A DNA stretch of 64,000 bases from Magnaporthiopsis rhizophila (lineage: Eukaryota; Ascomycota; Sordariomycetes; Magnaporthales; Magnaporthaceae), in the NCBI GenBank assembly GCA_003049465.1, contig PYSS01000010.1, positions 62,001-126,000 on the forward strand, read 5' to 3'. The translations under genes were made by a program, and so were the position numbers. Below are positions 1 through 10,798 of this stretch, in pieces. Position 1 is the first letter of the stretch. Every line of letters begins with the position of its first letter. Under the pieces are notes generated by a model. The model did not search any database. It had not been told where the DNA came from and saw nothing but the letters and a program-made list of their open reading frames with translations.

Positions 1-1
1 G

Positions 2-1186
2 GACGCCCGCAATCACCTTCAGGTCACTGAGGGGCACCCCGCTCGAGACATAATGTACCTCGACTCGGAGGTGCGGTGGCGCAATCCCTTGTGGTCCAGA
101 CGCCTGCTGTCGTCGTGGCGCAACCACTGGGCCTGCGAAGAAGCCGCTCTTGCCGACTCCAAGGCTTGGTAGAGGTGCAAAAGAAGGCCCAGATCCCCGT
201 TTCTCCCTGTTCTTCTAACCTGCAAGAAGATGTGAGTACGGCTCCTTTCCAACTCCCCTTGGTCGCTGCTGTATACGTGGATCCCTAGGACTAACACTGG
301 CATTCCAATTCAATCCAAGGTATTTGGACGTGCGCCCAAATCTGTACGAGAGATTGACCTTTACATTCCACCGCGTCGAGACGGCCCTCGACTTCCTGGT
401 CTATAACCCCAGCCCCATCGTGGACGATATTCGGGACCTCCAGTTCTCCTTCAACATACGCTGCTTTATGGAGGAGTACGTCGAGCAGTCCTGGCACGCG
501 CACCCAAACGACTGGACAAGGCTACGCAACGGACTGGCCACCAGGGCTCCTCAGTTACGTCGACTTAGCGTGTGGCTCGACGCGTCAGATTCCAACCGCA
601 GAATCGAGCTGACCCTCGGCGGTCCTCGAGACTCGGTGCTCGCCTTCGACGCCGCCTTGCTGCCTGTGCTGAAGATTTCAGTGCCCGACCTGCTATTCGA
701 GGATCGCGAGTACGATTCCGGCGAGGTGGATTACATTGACGATGTGGCTATAGGTTCCTCGTCTTCAACCCGCGGCCGCTGCCAGACCTGGCCTTGGTCC
801 CCGAGGACGCAACTGCAGTCCCGCTTCACGAGCTGGGATGGGGGCCGAACGGAGTCACGCTGGAACGCCTTGCACTGGAAATGGCTGTGCGGAGGCGTGC
901 ATATTTTGAATCCAGTCCTGCAAACCATATTGTTGCATTGAGCGGGACACCTCAGCTCCCCGAACCGTCCCAGCTCCATGATAGATGGGCATGGCAACTG
1001 TACGCAACCTTGAGGCGATGTACCGAGATTCACTACTACTTCCGGGAGCAATGTCGCCCCATCGCCAACCAGAGGTTGATCTATACGCCTCGGAGGGAAT
1101 GGATCAGGCAGATATTTAGGAAGGGATGGCACCCGCTCGGGGTGAGCCGCCTGGGTCTGTGGGGAGGTGGACGCAGCCGTAGCTAG
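2..1186 (+). pseudogene. Degraded fungal hypothetical gene (DUF7730-like), 5' end outside window
   Basis: Three stretches join into one protein-like reading. Codons run in one frame from base 2 to 231. A GTGAGT donor at 232 and an AG at 318-319 define an 88-nt intron, and exon 2 starts at 320. The joined product reads TCKKMYLDVRPNLYERLTF, which resembles the fungal DUF7730 family (moderate confidence), a large Pezizomycotina family of unknown function. Two lesions break it. An in-frame TAG lies at 170-172. Near 747 one base appears to be missing, so the frame moves and the C-terminal part (FLVFNPRPLPD through REWIRQIFRKGWHP) runs to the stop at 1186. No intron explains the shift, because the only GT-AG pair there gives 28 nt and the wrong phase. 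I infer a recent pseudogene. Sequencing error at both sites is the alternative. Confidence 0.6.
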
Positions 1187-1530
1187 ATATTTTTAGAGTA
1201 AATCGATTCGTCTGTACCTGCTTTTCACCGTGGCACTGATCTGACGGCACCTGCTAGGTCAGGGCGGGGACGTGGCTTGCGTGTGACGAAAGCCGGCGGA
1301 GCTCCGCCAGCAGGGCATCATCACCGCCGCAACGCATAATGTCAAATTGCAAATTCCACAGGCGACGGGATCCCGACCTCTCACTGGGAAGCCATGGATG
1401 GTATAAATCTCCGCAAACACCATCTTCTCAGCGACGTGTCACGATGGGCTGGCTGTTCGCACACCATCCACGTCTTTCACTGAACAGATCGCATCAAGTC
1501 TCTGCCAGCTCCGCCAGCTCCACCTTCACA
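1187..1530. other. Intergenic/promoter region upstream of the short-chain dehydrogenase
   Basis: No gene is seen. A TATAAA at 1402-1407 lies 124 bp before the chosen ATG at 1531 and is a plausible core promoter. An in-frame ATG at 1339 precedes this TATA box and is unlikely to be the real start. Confidence 0.5.
1402..1407 (+). promoter_or_regulatory. Possible TATA box of the short-chain dehydrogenase gene
   Basis: The sequence TATAAA sits in GC-rich DNA 124 bp upstream of the ATG at 1531. Its position supports a start at 1444 or 1531 rather than 1339. Confidence 0.4.
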
Positions 1531-2658
1531 ATGCCACTCCCAAACACCCTCTCCGCCCACCAGGCAAGCAAGGACCAGCCACCGCTCAGCATCAATGGCG
1601 ACCTGGCCAGACTGCGCTGGTCCGCCAAGAACCCACCCGCCGACCCGGCCGTCACCTTCGCCGGCAAGACGGTGCTCGTGACGGGCGCCAACACGGGGCT
1701 CGGCTTCGCAGCCGCCCTAAGTTACGCGTCCAAGGGCGCCTCCCGCCTCATCCTAGCCGTCCGATCCGCAGCCAAGGGCGAGGCGGCGGCGCGCGAAATT
1801 GCCGCCCGCACGGGCATGGCCGCCTCCTCCATCGTGGTCGCGACCGTCGACCTCGCCTCGTTCGCCTCGGTGCGAGATTTCGCCGCCCGCCTGGCCGAGA
1901 TAACACCGCGCCTCGACGTCGCGCTGCTGAACGCGGGGCTTGCGAGCGCGACGTTCCGCCGAGACGAAGCCGGCTGGGAGGCGGCGGTGCAGGTCAACGT
2001 GCTCGCGACGGCGCTGATGGCCGTGCTCATCCTGCCGTTGCTGCAGGCCGCTGTGTCTGATGGCGGGCAGCCTCATCTGACCTTTGTCAACAGCATCGGA
2101 CACGCCGAGGTCCAGCGCGAGTGGCTGGACGGGTCCGGCCGCAGCCTCCTGCGGGTGGCCAACGACGAGGCGACCTTTGACCAGCGCCGACACTACACCA
2201 TGGTCAAGCTGCTCGCCATGGCGGCCGTGCGAGCTATCGCGCGGAGCCCCGCGGTTGGAGGGACAGACGCGCGGGTCATCGTCAACTCGTGCTGTCCGCA
2301 TCTGTGCAAGACCGACCTGGGGCGGGAGTTCCCCTTGGTCCAGAGGGCTGTTACCAGCGTGTTCCAGGCTTTCTTTGCGCGGTCCGCTGAGGAAGGCGCG
2401 CGGACGCTGGTTGGTGCCACGGCGCTTGGACCCGAGAGCCATGCCCGGTTCTGGCATCATGACGTGCTGTACCCGTAAGTTTTTGGTCTTGTGGAGGAAC
2501 GTGGGCTATTAGCCTTGACTGACGAATCTTGCCGTTATTGTAGTGTGGGCGAGCTGGCGCAGGATGACGCTTTTATGGATAAGACATGGGCCGAGATTAG
2601 ATGGGTTCTCCTTCAGGGTCAACCCGACCTGGACAGTCGCTTGAACGCGGACCTCTAA
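1531..2658 (+). CDS. Short-chain dehydrogenase/reductase (SDR)
   Basis: NAD(P)-dependent oxidoreductase of the SDR superfamily, 352 residues, two exons: 1531-2474 and 2544-2658. The 69-nt intron has a GTAAGT donor at 2475 and a TAG acceptor at 2541-2543, and splicing keeps the frame to a TAA at 2656-2658. Seen in the sequence: the Rossmann dinucleotide motif TGANTGLG, the NAG motif (LLNAGL), a serine in VNSIGH and the catalytic YxxxK as YTMVK. The start at 1531 is chosen for its CACAATGCC context and its distance from a TATA box; an in-frame ATG at 1444 is the alternative. The TGANTGLG class includes retinol-dehydrogenase-like and secondary-metabolite SDRs, so the substrate cannot be predicted. 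It converges with the aldo/keto reductase, with only about 155 bp between stop codons. No signal peptide is seen, so it is probably cytosolic. Confidence 0.88.
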
Positions 2659-2813
2659 AAGGCGATGGCTGCTTGTTTATTTCTCTCCTTCTTGGAACGC
2701 GGACTCTGAGCGGCGAGGGTTGTTTATTTCTCCGTCTTGCTGCAGAATCCATGTCATTATGTATATCTCCAAGCCCTTTCCCTCCATAAACATCCCTTCG
2801 GCTCTCCATAGAA

Positions 2814-3903
2814 CTACCCTCTCAAAAGCTTCATGTGTACGGCCGGATATCGGTCCCCAGCCACGGGCATTGTGTCCAGGACCTCCTGAATCTCGCGTAG
2901 ATCCTCTTCCTCGAGAGAAACCTCCCTGCAGTTCTCCCTCACTCCCTCCACTCTCGTCGACCCCGGCAGCGGGAGGGCGCCCAGCGTCCGCACCCAGGCG
3001 ATGGCAACCTGTCCGGCCGTCGCCCCTTTCCTCTCCGCCACTCGGCCGACGGCGTCGACGAGCTTCAGGTTCTGAGCGAACGAGTCGGGTTGGAAGCGCG
3101 GGTAGTGGCGGCGCGAATCTGTCTTGGGCAGGTCGTCCAGGGAGCGGATGTGGCCCGAGAGGAAGCCCTTGCCGAGGGGACTGTAGGCGATGATGGGGAT
3201 ACCCACTAAATTGATTTGATGTCAGCCTTAGCGTATGAAAAGAAAAAGAACCAGCACTCACGCTCCTTGCACGTATCAACGACGCCATCACCCAGCGCCT
3301 CCGTCGTAAACAGGCTCAGCTCAATCTCCACGGCAGCAATGGGGTGCACGGCCGCCGCCCTCCGGATAGTAGCCGTCGACACCTCGCTCAAACCGATGCC
3401 GCCTATCTTTCCCTCAGCTACAAGCCGGCCCAGCTCCGCGACCGTCTCTTCGATAGGCACGGTCGGGTCGACGCGGGCGCACTGGAACACATCGATGGAC
3501 TTGACGCCGCCCAGCATGGCGAGCGCTTCTTCAACGGAGCGGCGCACGTCGGCCGGCGCACCGCGGGGAGAGTGCGTGGTGGCGTCGTAGGCGCCCTTGA
3601 TGGACAGCACGACGCGGTCGGCGTCGGACGGGTTTTTGGTGAAGTAGTGCCGCAGCAGGTGCAGCGAGTTGTTGTCAGGCGTGCCGTAGAACACGCCGCC
3701 GTTCCAGAAGTTGGCGCCGTGGTCCAGGGCAGCCTTCATGACGGAGGCGGCGGCGTCATGATCCATGGGCGGAGGCATGTGGAAGCCTGTGCGGATTAGC
3801 AGTGTTTCTAATAGAATTTGTTATACTGGATGGACTCCGTACCCATAAGACCGTACCCGGTAGGTCCAACCGGCTTTCCGGCAATCATTTGTGGGGGCGA
3901 CAT
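2814..3903 (-). CDS. Aldo/keto reductase, pyridoxal reductase-like
   Basis: Three exons on the minus strand, 3903-3843, 3786-3262 and 3205-2814, give 325 residues. Both introns are 56 nt, with donors GTACGG and GTGAGT and acceptors CACAG and TTTAG; each junction restores family sequence (GYGLMG-FHMPPP and CKE-LGIPIIAYSPLGKG). The protein is a TIM-barrel NADPH oxidoreductase resembling yeast/fission-yeast Plr1 pyridoxal reductases, which reduce pyridoxal to pyridoxine. Visible marks are the active-site Tyr in GGVFYGTPDNNSLHLL, the Lys in LSIKG, CARVDP, and LPGSTRVEG near the cofactor phosphate site. The position usually occupied by Glu before CARVDP is Gln here (FQCARVDP). The first exon is only 61 nt and is easily missed. 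Probably cytosolic. Vitamin B6 metabolism is inferred from family resemblance only. Confidence 0.87.
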
Positions 3904-4902
3904 GTTCAGGCGGCAATGGGTCGGGGCTGATGACTATGTATTTACTAAAAGAATTTTGAGATGACAGCATTCTCGTTCTTTTATTTATAGTTTCTATCGC
4001 CAAGGTCATCTTGTCAACTTCTCGCGATTGTTAACTCCAGAGCCGATACTGCTTCCTACGGAGACGGGAACTATCAGGATCCGGCCTCAACCTCCGAGCC
4101 CATGCTCGATATCTCATCTCTCACGCGTCTCGGGGCGGCGCTTAACTCCGGGCAGGATAAGTCCAGCACCCAACGCCCGGCGCCAGACGCTCGTCTAATT
4201 ATCGGCTGCCCGGATTTAACCTCGATGTCGGAGCCAAGACCACCGTCCTTTTTTTCTGAAAGCTACTTAGGCGCCAAGGGAATGAAAAAAAAATAATCAG
4301 ATGATACGGCACATAACGCGACTCGCCGTGTCCTTACCATCAATCAACACGGCATTTCCCGCCCCTCTACAGATCCTGCTTTCCCACTTGGGGGCAGACT
4401 TGCGGTTGGTTAAACGTCTAAAAAAAGCTTTCCACCCCCACTCTGCCCAGCCCGGAAACAGGCGCCTTCCGAGTGGGCTGCCATAACTGCGTCCCGGCGA
4501 TCTCGAAAGCTTCGTCTGTTTGGCGGGTACCAGGGGCAGGCTGCAACCCTGCGTTTCGCAGGTGCCTTTTGCCCCAACACGTGGGCGGTTTATATAAGGT
4601 TTCCGGTACCACACCAATGTGCGCCCAGCGAGAACCAGTGTTCTTACCATTTTTACGTCTGCAATGGCGTCCCTGTCGGCATGACGCCCTGGGCAAGGGT
4701 TCCCTGTATAATGTTTCGATGGCATCCAACTGCCGCGGCTTGCGCGTTGGGTGGATCTTAGGGCTAGACCACGGTCTGTCGCTTTTTAATGTTAGGCTAG
4801 GTGTCCGCTGCTCGTGAACGGGCTCGGTTTCCTTGACGCAAAAGTTCTTCGACTGATGGTCCAGCAAGCTGTCCATTCTCTAGTACTCTGAAATTGTTCA
4901 CC
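3904..4902. other. Divergent promoter region between aldo/keto reductase and TAP-like hydrolase
   Basis: About 1 kb with only short, low-quality open frames and no recognisable protein. A TATATAAGG element at 4591-4599 could serve the downstream hydrolase. Nothing else was identified. Confidence 0.5.
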
Positions 4903-6522
4903 ATGAAGGCCCCCTGGTCGCGGCTAGCTATCCTGCTCCAGGCCTTCCCGGAACCGGATGGCCAACAACAACCGGCGCCACTCGAGGCGCGGCTAGCTCT
5001 GTCTGGCGGCGGTGGTAGCAGTAGCGGCAGCAACAGCGCAAAGCCGCCTCCGCCCTCCGCGACCAACACCACCGCCGGCCTTCCCCCAATAACAAAAATC
5101 GGGTCGCTCACTTTCGCTCCCTGCAGTGCCAGCCTGGGCCTCAAGTCCATCGACGTGCTGCAGTGCGCCAACCTGTCCGTGCCCGTCAGCTACAAGGACC
5201 CGGCGGGCGAGCAGGCCACCGTAACACTGGTCCGCCTGCCGGCTTCCAAACAGAACCAGCGCATCGGCACTCTGTGGTTCAACCCAGGCGGACCGGGCGT
5301 CCCAGCGACGCGGGTCGTCGACCTGATCGTGCAGAAGCGGCAAAACTTCAGCGACGTGGTCCGCGACCGCTTCGACATCATTGGCATGGACCCGCGCGGC
5401 GTCGGGTTGAGCACGCCCAAGGTCATGTGCGACACCGACATCTCCAACGAGATGCTGCCCCGGCTCGACCCCAACAACCAGACCACCCTCGACCTCTTCA
5501 CCTCCTCGACCCGCCGTCTGGCAGAAAGCTGCCGCAAGCAGACGGGGAGGCTCTTCGACAACGTCGACACCATGAGCGTCGCCAAGGACATGGAAGCCGC
5601 GCGGCTCGCCATGGGCGGGGAACAGATCACCTTCTTCGGACAGTCGTACGGCGCGCAGCTGGGCGCGCAGTACGCGGCCCTGTTTCCCGGATCGGTTCGC
5701 GCCCTGCTGCTGGACGGGGTGCTGCAGCACTCCAACTCCGACGTGGCGAACCAGGTGATCTCACAATCCACCTCTCAGGCCACACTGCTCCAGTTCTTCA
5801 AAACCTGCACCGCCGACCCAACCTGTCCGCTTGCAGGAAAGGACGTCGCCGCCGTGTGGGCATCGCTAGTCTCCCGCGCAAAAGCAGGCAAGCTCCAGGC
5901 CACGCAGTGCGACAACACGCGCGCCACGGGCTGCCTGCGCGACATCCACCCGGAGGATTTGGTTTCTGCCGCGCGCAACAACCTCTTCTTCTCGCGCTTC
6001 GCCCCGTCCATCTTCGGCGGCATGTTGGCCGGCGCCGCCGACAGCGGGGACGGGACGCCGTTCGCCACGTCGCTGCGCACCGGGGCGCCGCAGGACAACG
6101 AAGGGTTCGCGTTCCAGGCGGTAACCTGCCAGGACGGCACCTTTGCGCCGGCCCCGTCGCTGGCCGACCTCCAGTCCAGGGCCGCCGTCAGCGCCATCGT
6201 CGCCACGGTGCCGGGGTTCGAGGACATGTGGCTGATCGACACGCTGTGCACCGGCTGGACGCCCACCAACACGAACCCGCTCAAGACGCTGGACGTCAGG
6301 AACCTGAAGAACCCGACCATGATCGTCAGCAGCGTCTTCGACCCGGCCACCAGCCTCGTGTGGGCGCGGGGTATGGTCGACGAGATCCAGGGCAGTCAGT
6401 TGTTTATCCGCAACGGGACCGGCCACACCAGCTATTTTGTTGGCAACGAGTCCAAAAGGGCCATGGACGACTACTTGGTAAACCTGAAGCTTCCACCGCC
6501 TGGGACCATGTTCCAGTCATAG
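4903..6522 (+). CDS. TAP-like alpha/beta hydrolase (tripeptidyl-aminopeptidase-type, S33-like)
   Basis: Single-exon gene, 539 residues from the ATG at 4903 (context TTCACCATG). It is an alpha/beta hydrolase with the C-terminal TAP-like region found in secreted tripeptidyl aminopeptidases and related esterases. Visible elements are the oxyanion-loop signature NPGGPG, the nucleophile elbow GQSYG, an acid residue in SSVFDPATS and the catalytic His in GTGHTSYF. Several Cys and N-glycosylation sequons (NQT, NGT, NES) suggest export. The N-terminus (MKAPWSRLAILLQAF) is only a weak signal peptide and is followed by a Gly/Ser-rich linker, so a different first exon is possible. No intron is needed. 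The exact substrate, peptide or ester, is not predictable. Confidence 0.85.
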   Translation: MKAPWSRLAILLQAFPEPDGQQQPAPLEARLALSGGGGSSSGSNSAKPPPPSATNTTAGLPPITKIGSLTFAPCSASLGLKSIDVLQCANLSVPVSYKDPAGEQATVTLVRLPASKQNQRIGTLWFNPGGPGVPATRVVDLIVQKRQNFSDVVRDRFDIIGMDPRGVGLSTPKVMCDTDISNEMLPRLDPNNQTTLDLFTSSTRRLAESCRKQTGRLFDNVDTMSVAKDMEAARLAMGGEQITFFGQSYGAQLGAQYAALFPGSVRALLLDGVLQHSNSDVANQVISQSTSQATLLQFFKTCTADPTCPLAGKDVAAVWASLVSRAKAGKLQATQCDNTRATGCLRDIHPEDLVSAARNNLFFSRFAPSIFGGMLAGAADSGDGTPFATSLRTGAPQDNEGFAFQAVTCQDGTFAPAPSLADLQSRAAVSAIVATVPGFEDMWLIDTLCTGWTPTNTNPLKTLDVRNLKNPTMIVSSVFDPATSLVWARGMVDEIQGSQLFIRNGTGHTSYFVGNESKRAMDDYLVNLKLPPPGTMFQS

Positions 6523-6732
6523 GGCCGGAGGGAAAGTACATGGCATGCAATCCTTGTAAGCAGATGTAATTATATGCCTACCTAGTTTATTCCTGGCTTA
6601 GATCAGCATACAAGTACTCAAAGCACCAGTCATCAGGCAACACTCACCGTCCTTGCTCCTTGACAAACTTATATTATTTGATACGGCTGAGCCTGGGTGC
6701 TCATCCGACACGTCAGCCAAACGGCCCCCAGA

Positions 6733-9700
6733 CTAGGCCCTCCCAGCCGAGACGCGTGACGGCCGCCGCTGCCGAATGCTGTCCATGTCCGACGACGACG
6801 ACGAGCCGCTGTCGTCGACGGCCGTCGAGACATTAGTCCCCCTCCTCTTTCTCCGTCCAACCGCCCTCCTCCTGCCACCTCCCTGCTGTTGTTGCCTCAG
6901 TTGCCCCGTCGACTTTTCCTTCTCGCCCACATCCCTGTCCGCTGCCTCGGCTCTTCCCGCCGTATCTCCGGCGCCAATGTCGACGCGGTAGCTAAAGTCG
7001 ACGACGCCGACGAGACGCTCGACGGCCCGCACCAGCGCCTGTAGGTCATCACGAACAAGCGTGCTGCATACCTGCATGATGGCAAACTCGGTATATCCCC
7101 TCTGCTCGACATTGCGTGGGTCCAACATGTCCGCCAGATTCTCCCCGACGTCGCCGCCGTCCCCATCGTCATCGCTGCCGGCCCCTGACGAGGACGAGAA
7201 CGGCGAGGCCCACGGACATGGACGCCCAGGGTGGCTGTGGTGCAGGCAGCCGCCTCCGCCCGCTGGCCTTCCGCCCGGGAGCCTGGGGTTGAGGACGCCG
7301 TAGAGTGAAGGCGTCCGGATGAAGGGCGGCAGCGATTGGCCCGAGAGCAGGGCGTTGGAGAGAAGGGCGAGCGTCGACACGATTTGGTGGTGCGCGGGTT
7401 GCACTTCGTCCAGCACCGCTCGGAGTGTGCGCACCCAGCGCTCGTCGGCCGGTGATGGCGGACATGATGCGAATGGGCCCGAGTGCGGGGAACGCGTGGC
7501 TGTATATGACATTAGCGTGAGGTAGTTGAGGATCCTGCAAGAAGCGTTACGGTTAGCTTTTAGTGTTTCTCGTATTATGCTGACAGGGCAGAAAACAGCC
7601 AGACACGTACCGGTTCGAGCGCAGAAGGATGTCGTCGTAAACCTCGCGCGGGAATCTCCCGCCAATCGTGGGCTCCCAGTTCTGCCAGTTCGAGTGCGAC
7701 TCGAGCGACGGCAGCAGCAGCATCAGCTTGCCAAAGATTTTGTGACGAACCTTGGCCAGGTGGTGCGCAGGTGATGCCACCTCCGGCAGTGGAGGCGACT
7801 GCTCCGTGTCCTTCTCCAGCTGCTGCTGCTGCTGCTGCGCCTCCTCCTCGTCGAGCTGGACGCGGATGGTCTGCGAGATGGCGCTAAAGTAGTTGGCCAA
7901 GAGGTACAGCGTTGCGCTAAGATCGCGTCGCAGCCACGTCCGGTCCGTCAGCGGGCTCGGAAACACGGTCCAGAAGAAGGCAACCAGACAGCCGCCGGCC
8001 ACGACGGCGACCCTGTATGGAGCAAGCAGGTATGTTGGGTAGTAGATGGTCCCGAGAGCCTCGCTGGCGCGGATTCCAATCACTCCAACCTGAAGCTCGT
8101 AGCCGATGATTAGAACCTGCGTAAATATGACGAGCATCGTCGCCGGGACGAAGCGAGGATACTTGAGGAAGAAGTAGTAGTCGACAAAGGTGAAGAGCCA
8201 CATCATGACAATGACGCCCGCAGGATGCTCGCCGACCATGTACCAGATGACGAAAGAGGACAGCATGGCGATAATAGTGCCTCCGACACGGCAGAGGAAG
8301 CCAAAGATGGACTGGCCCGATGTCTGCGTCATTCCCATGGCGATGACGATCATGGCCCAGACCAGGCGGTGTTGCTGGAAGAAGACCTGCGTGGTCTCGA
8401 CGAAGCCCACGACGGCGACGGTCATGGTGGCAAATGCAACCCGCATCCCAAACGCGCTCGCCTCGGACGAAAGCAGCGCGGACAGCGCCCGAACACCGTC
8501 CCCGAGCCGCTCCCAGGTCGACTCGGGTGGCAGGTGCTCGAGATCCCGCCGCCGCGCGAAGCCCGGCCCCAGGTGCACGACGATGCCGCCCTGGTCCATC
8601 ACGTCAGACGATTCCTGAGCACTCGGGTCGCGCGACTGCTCGCCTCGCCGGCCCAGCACGCTGGAGGCCCACTTGCGCATCTGGTGCAGCCCGGGCATCA
8701 AGAGCCGCTTCGAAGACATCGTGCCGTCTGCCACCTTGCCGTCGGCGAACAGGACGAGTTCGTGGACCGCCTCGCCCGTGGCCTGCATCAGCTGCTCGAG
8801 GTACAGCAGCACGTAGAGCTGCCCCTGGCTCCGCCACCGAAAGTCCATGTTGGCAGTGCCGGGGCGGCCGTTGGCACCGTTGGGGTCTGACGACAGGCCC
8901 CGCTCCTTGGCCCAGTACCGTATCGTGTTCCCCTTGCGTTTGTAGAACCTCTGCAGCTTCTCCTCGATGCTCCTGCTGAACTCGGCCTCTCCTGGCGCAG
9001 TCTCTCCCCCACGAGCCTCGATGTCGGCGCCCGCCGAAGGAGCCGCCACGCCAGCACGCTTCTTGGTCACTTTGGGCCGCCGTACAATCTCCAACTGCAG
9101 CGCCGCATGCTCCAAGCCTTGATCAATAGCCTCGGACAGGATGGCGAAGGGCTCGTGCAACTCTCTCATAAGGCCGTTCCACAGTCTTCGCTCCTCCCAC
9201 TTTTCCTCCATGACCTCCGCGGGCGTCTCTTCGTCATCTTCTGGGATCCAGCCGCGTCGCTCGGCCGTCCGACGGAACACGTCCATGATGGTGGCCATGC
9301 CCATTCTTTAGCCTTGCATGTTAGTAGAGTAAAAGGACAGTTGACAGAGACAGAAGGATGCACGACAGCATAACGCGCTGCTGTCAGTAAGGACGTACAC
9401 CGGAATAAAAATGGCCCTGAAGTACTTGAAGACCTCGCCGAGGTCACGCGCGCTGAGCTTGCCCCAGCCCACCTCGTTCTTGGCAAACCCAATATCGCTT
9501 TGGAGCTTCCCGGAAAGGCCCCTGAGCTGCAGTACCGTCCTCTTAAGATCAAGCGCAACCGCCTGCTCCCTCTCCATTCCCGTCATATCGTCCCTGGACC
9601 CAGTCCTCTCGGTTCTCTTCTGCGCCTTTTTCAGCTTCCGCCTCGTTTTCCTCTTCCTCCGCCGCAGGCCCATCCACGATCGTCTTTCCTCGCTTCGGTC

Positions 9701-10798
9701 ATCACCGTCGTCATCCGTATCGGACTGTATCGCAGTGCCGATCCTGCCGCCTGCACGCGCGACACCGCCTCCGACGCTCGTCTCGACGGTGTGCAGCGCA
9801 AACATGTCGACGTTCTCGAGTCCGCGCAGGTACTCGCCCTGTAGGCGAACCGCCTTGCGCAGCAGACCCACGCCGGCGCCAAGCTGGCGCACGACGACGC
9901 CGCGGCTCGAGACGGGGAATACGAGGAGCGAGACGGCGGAGGCGATGGCCAGGGCAGTGAGCATGCTGGTCAACAGGCGACGGACGAGGAGCCAGGCGGC
10001 CGCGGTGGACCCGAGCTGGGGCCCGTTCATACAGGCGATGTTGAGCAGGATCGAAAAGAGGATGGTGGGGATGTTGAAGGAGGGCGCCTTGGCGCGCACC
10101 AGGTTGACTAGCCAGATGCTGAAGAAGAGCCAGACCGCACACACGGCCGACTGCGGGCCGTTGTAGGGCAGACGCTGCGGACGGCCGGTGGTCGTGTTGC
10201 TGGTCGTCGTCTGAGGAGGCAGGATCGACGTGTTCAGGCGAGCCTGAACGCCCAACCACAGCACCAGCATGGCCAGGCCAGCGCCGGCGATTACGGCCGT
10301 CAGGTTGAGCACCAGAGTCTGCAGGTATTTGCCACGGGGTAGGATGGCCACGGCCAAGACGCTAACGATGGAGACCTCGTAGCCAATGCTGGAGAAGTAG
10401 TCGGTGGCGGCACGCGACTGCAACATGGAGATGGCGATGATGGGCGGGAGAGAGCCTCTGCGTCTGGTCAGTCGCGCCACAGAAGGTCGGACGGACAGCC
10501 AGCCAGCCAACCAGCCCCTGAATATCAGATGTATCACGTACTTGAGCATCAACTTGAGCGTGGGCAGGTCCAGGCCCAGCCTCGCCGCCAGGCGCTTCAG
10601 CCACGGCTTCTTTTCTTGCACGCCCGCGACGGAGATACTCGGCGCGCCCACGCCGGCATCGCCGTCGGCGAAAACGGTGTCGCCCCTGGACGAGGGATAC
10701 GACGTGCCGGCGGCATTCTCCCCGACCCGGGACGGCTGAGCCGAGACAACTTCCTGGGCCGGGCTCTCGGCGAACGGGTGCCTATGGAGAGGGGCCAT
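6733..10798 (-). CDS. Large multispanning ArAE/FUSC-family protein (fungal BRE4/DUF2421 type)
   Basis: Four exons (10798-10542, 10457-9399, 9305-7611, 7534-6733) encode about 1,270 residues. Introns are 84, 93 and 76 nt, with donor GTACGT each time, and the joins restore family sequence (LMLK-GSLPP, FIPV-MGMATIMD, RSNR-ILNYLTL). The layout matches fungal aromatic-acid-exporter-like proteins: an N-terminal membrane block at about 85-290 (GSLPPIIAISM, PRGKYLQTLVLNL), a basic cytosolic segment (RRRKRKTRRKLKKAQKR), a second FUSC-like membrane block at about 725-900 (MRVAFATMTVAVVGF) and a cytosolic C-terminal ArAE_2/DUF2421 region with a Ser/Asp-rich tail. Bacterial relatives export aromatic acids and fusaric acid; fungal members are mostly uncharacterised, and a transport role is inferred. 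It shares a 1.55-kb divergent promoter with the S41 peptidase gene. A polyglutamine stretch lies near 7825. Confidence 0.85.

Noticed and set aside
170..172. Reading the TAG in the left-edge gene as an intron or recoded codon
   Set aside because: No acceptor gives an intron of plausible size, and there is no recoding signal; a nonsense mutation is simpler.
5163..6569. 468-codon frame inside the TAP-like hydrolase
   Set aside because: Shifted shadow of a real gene with no family features.
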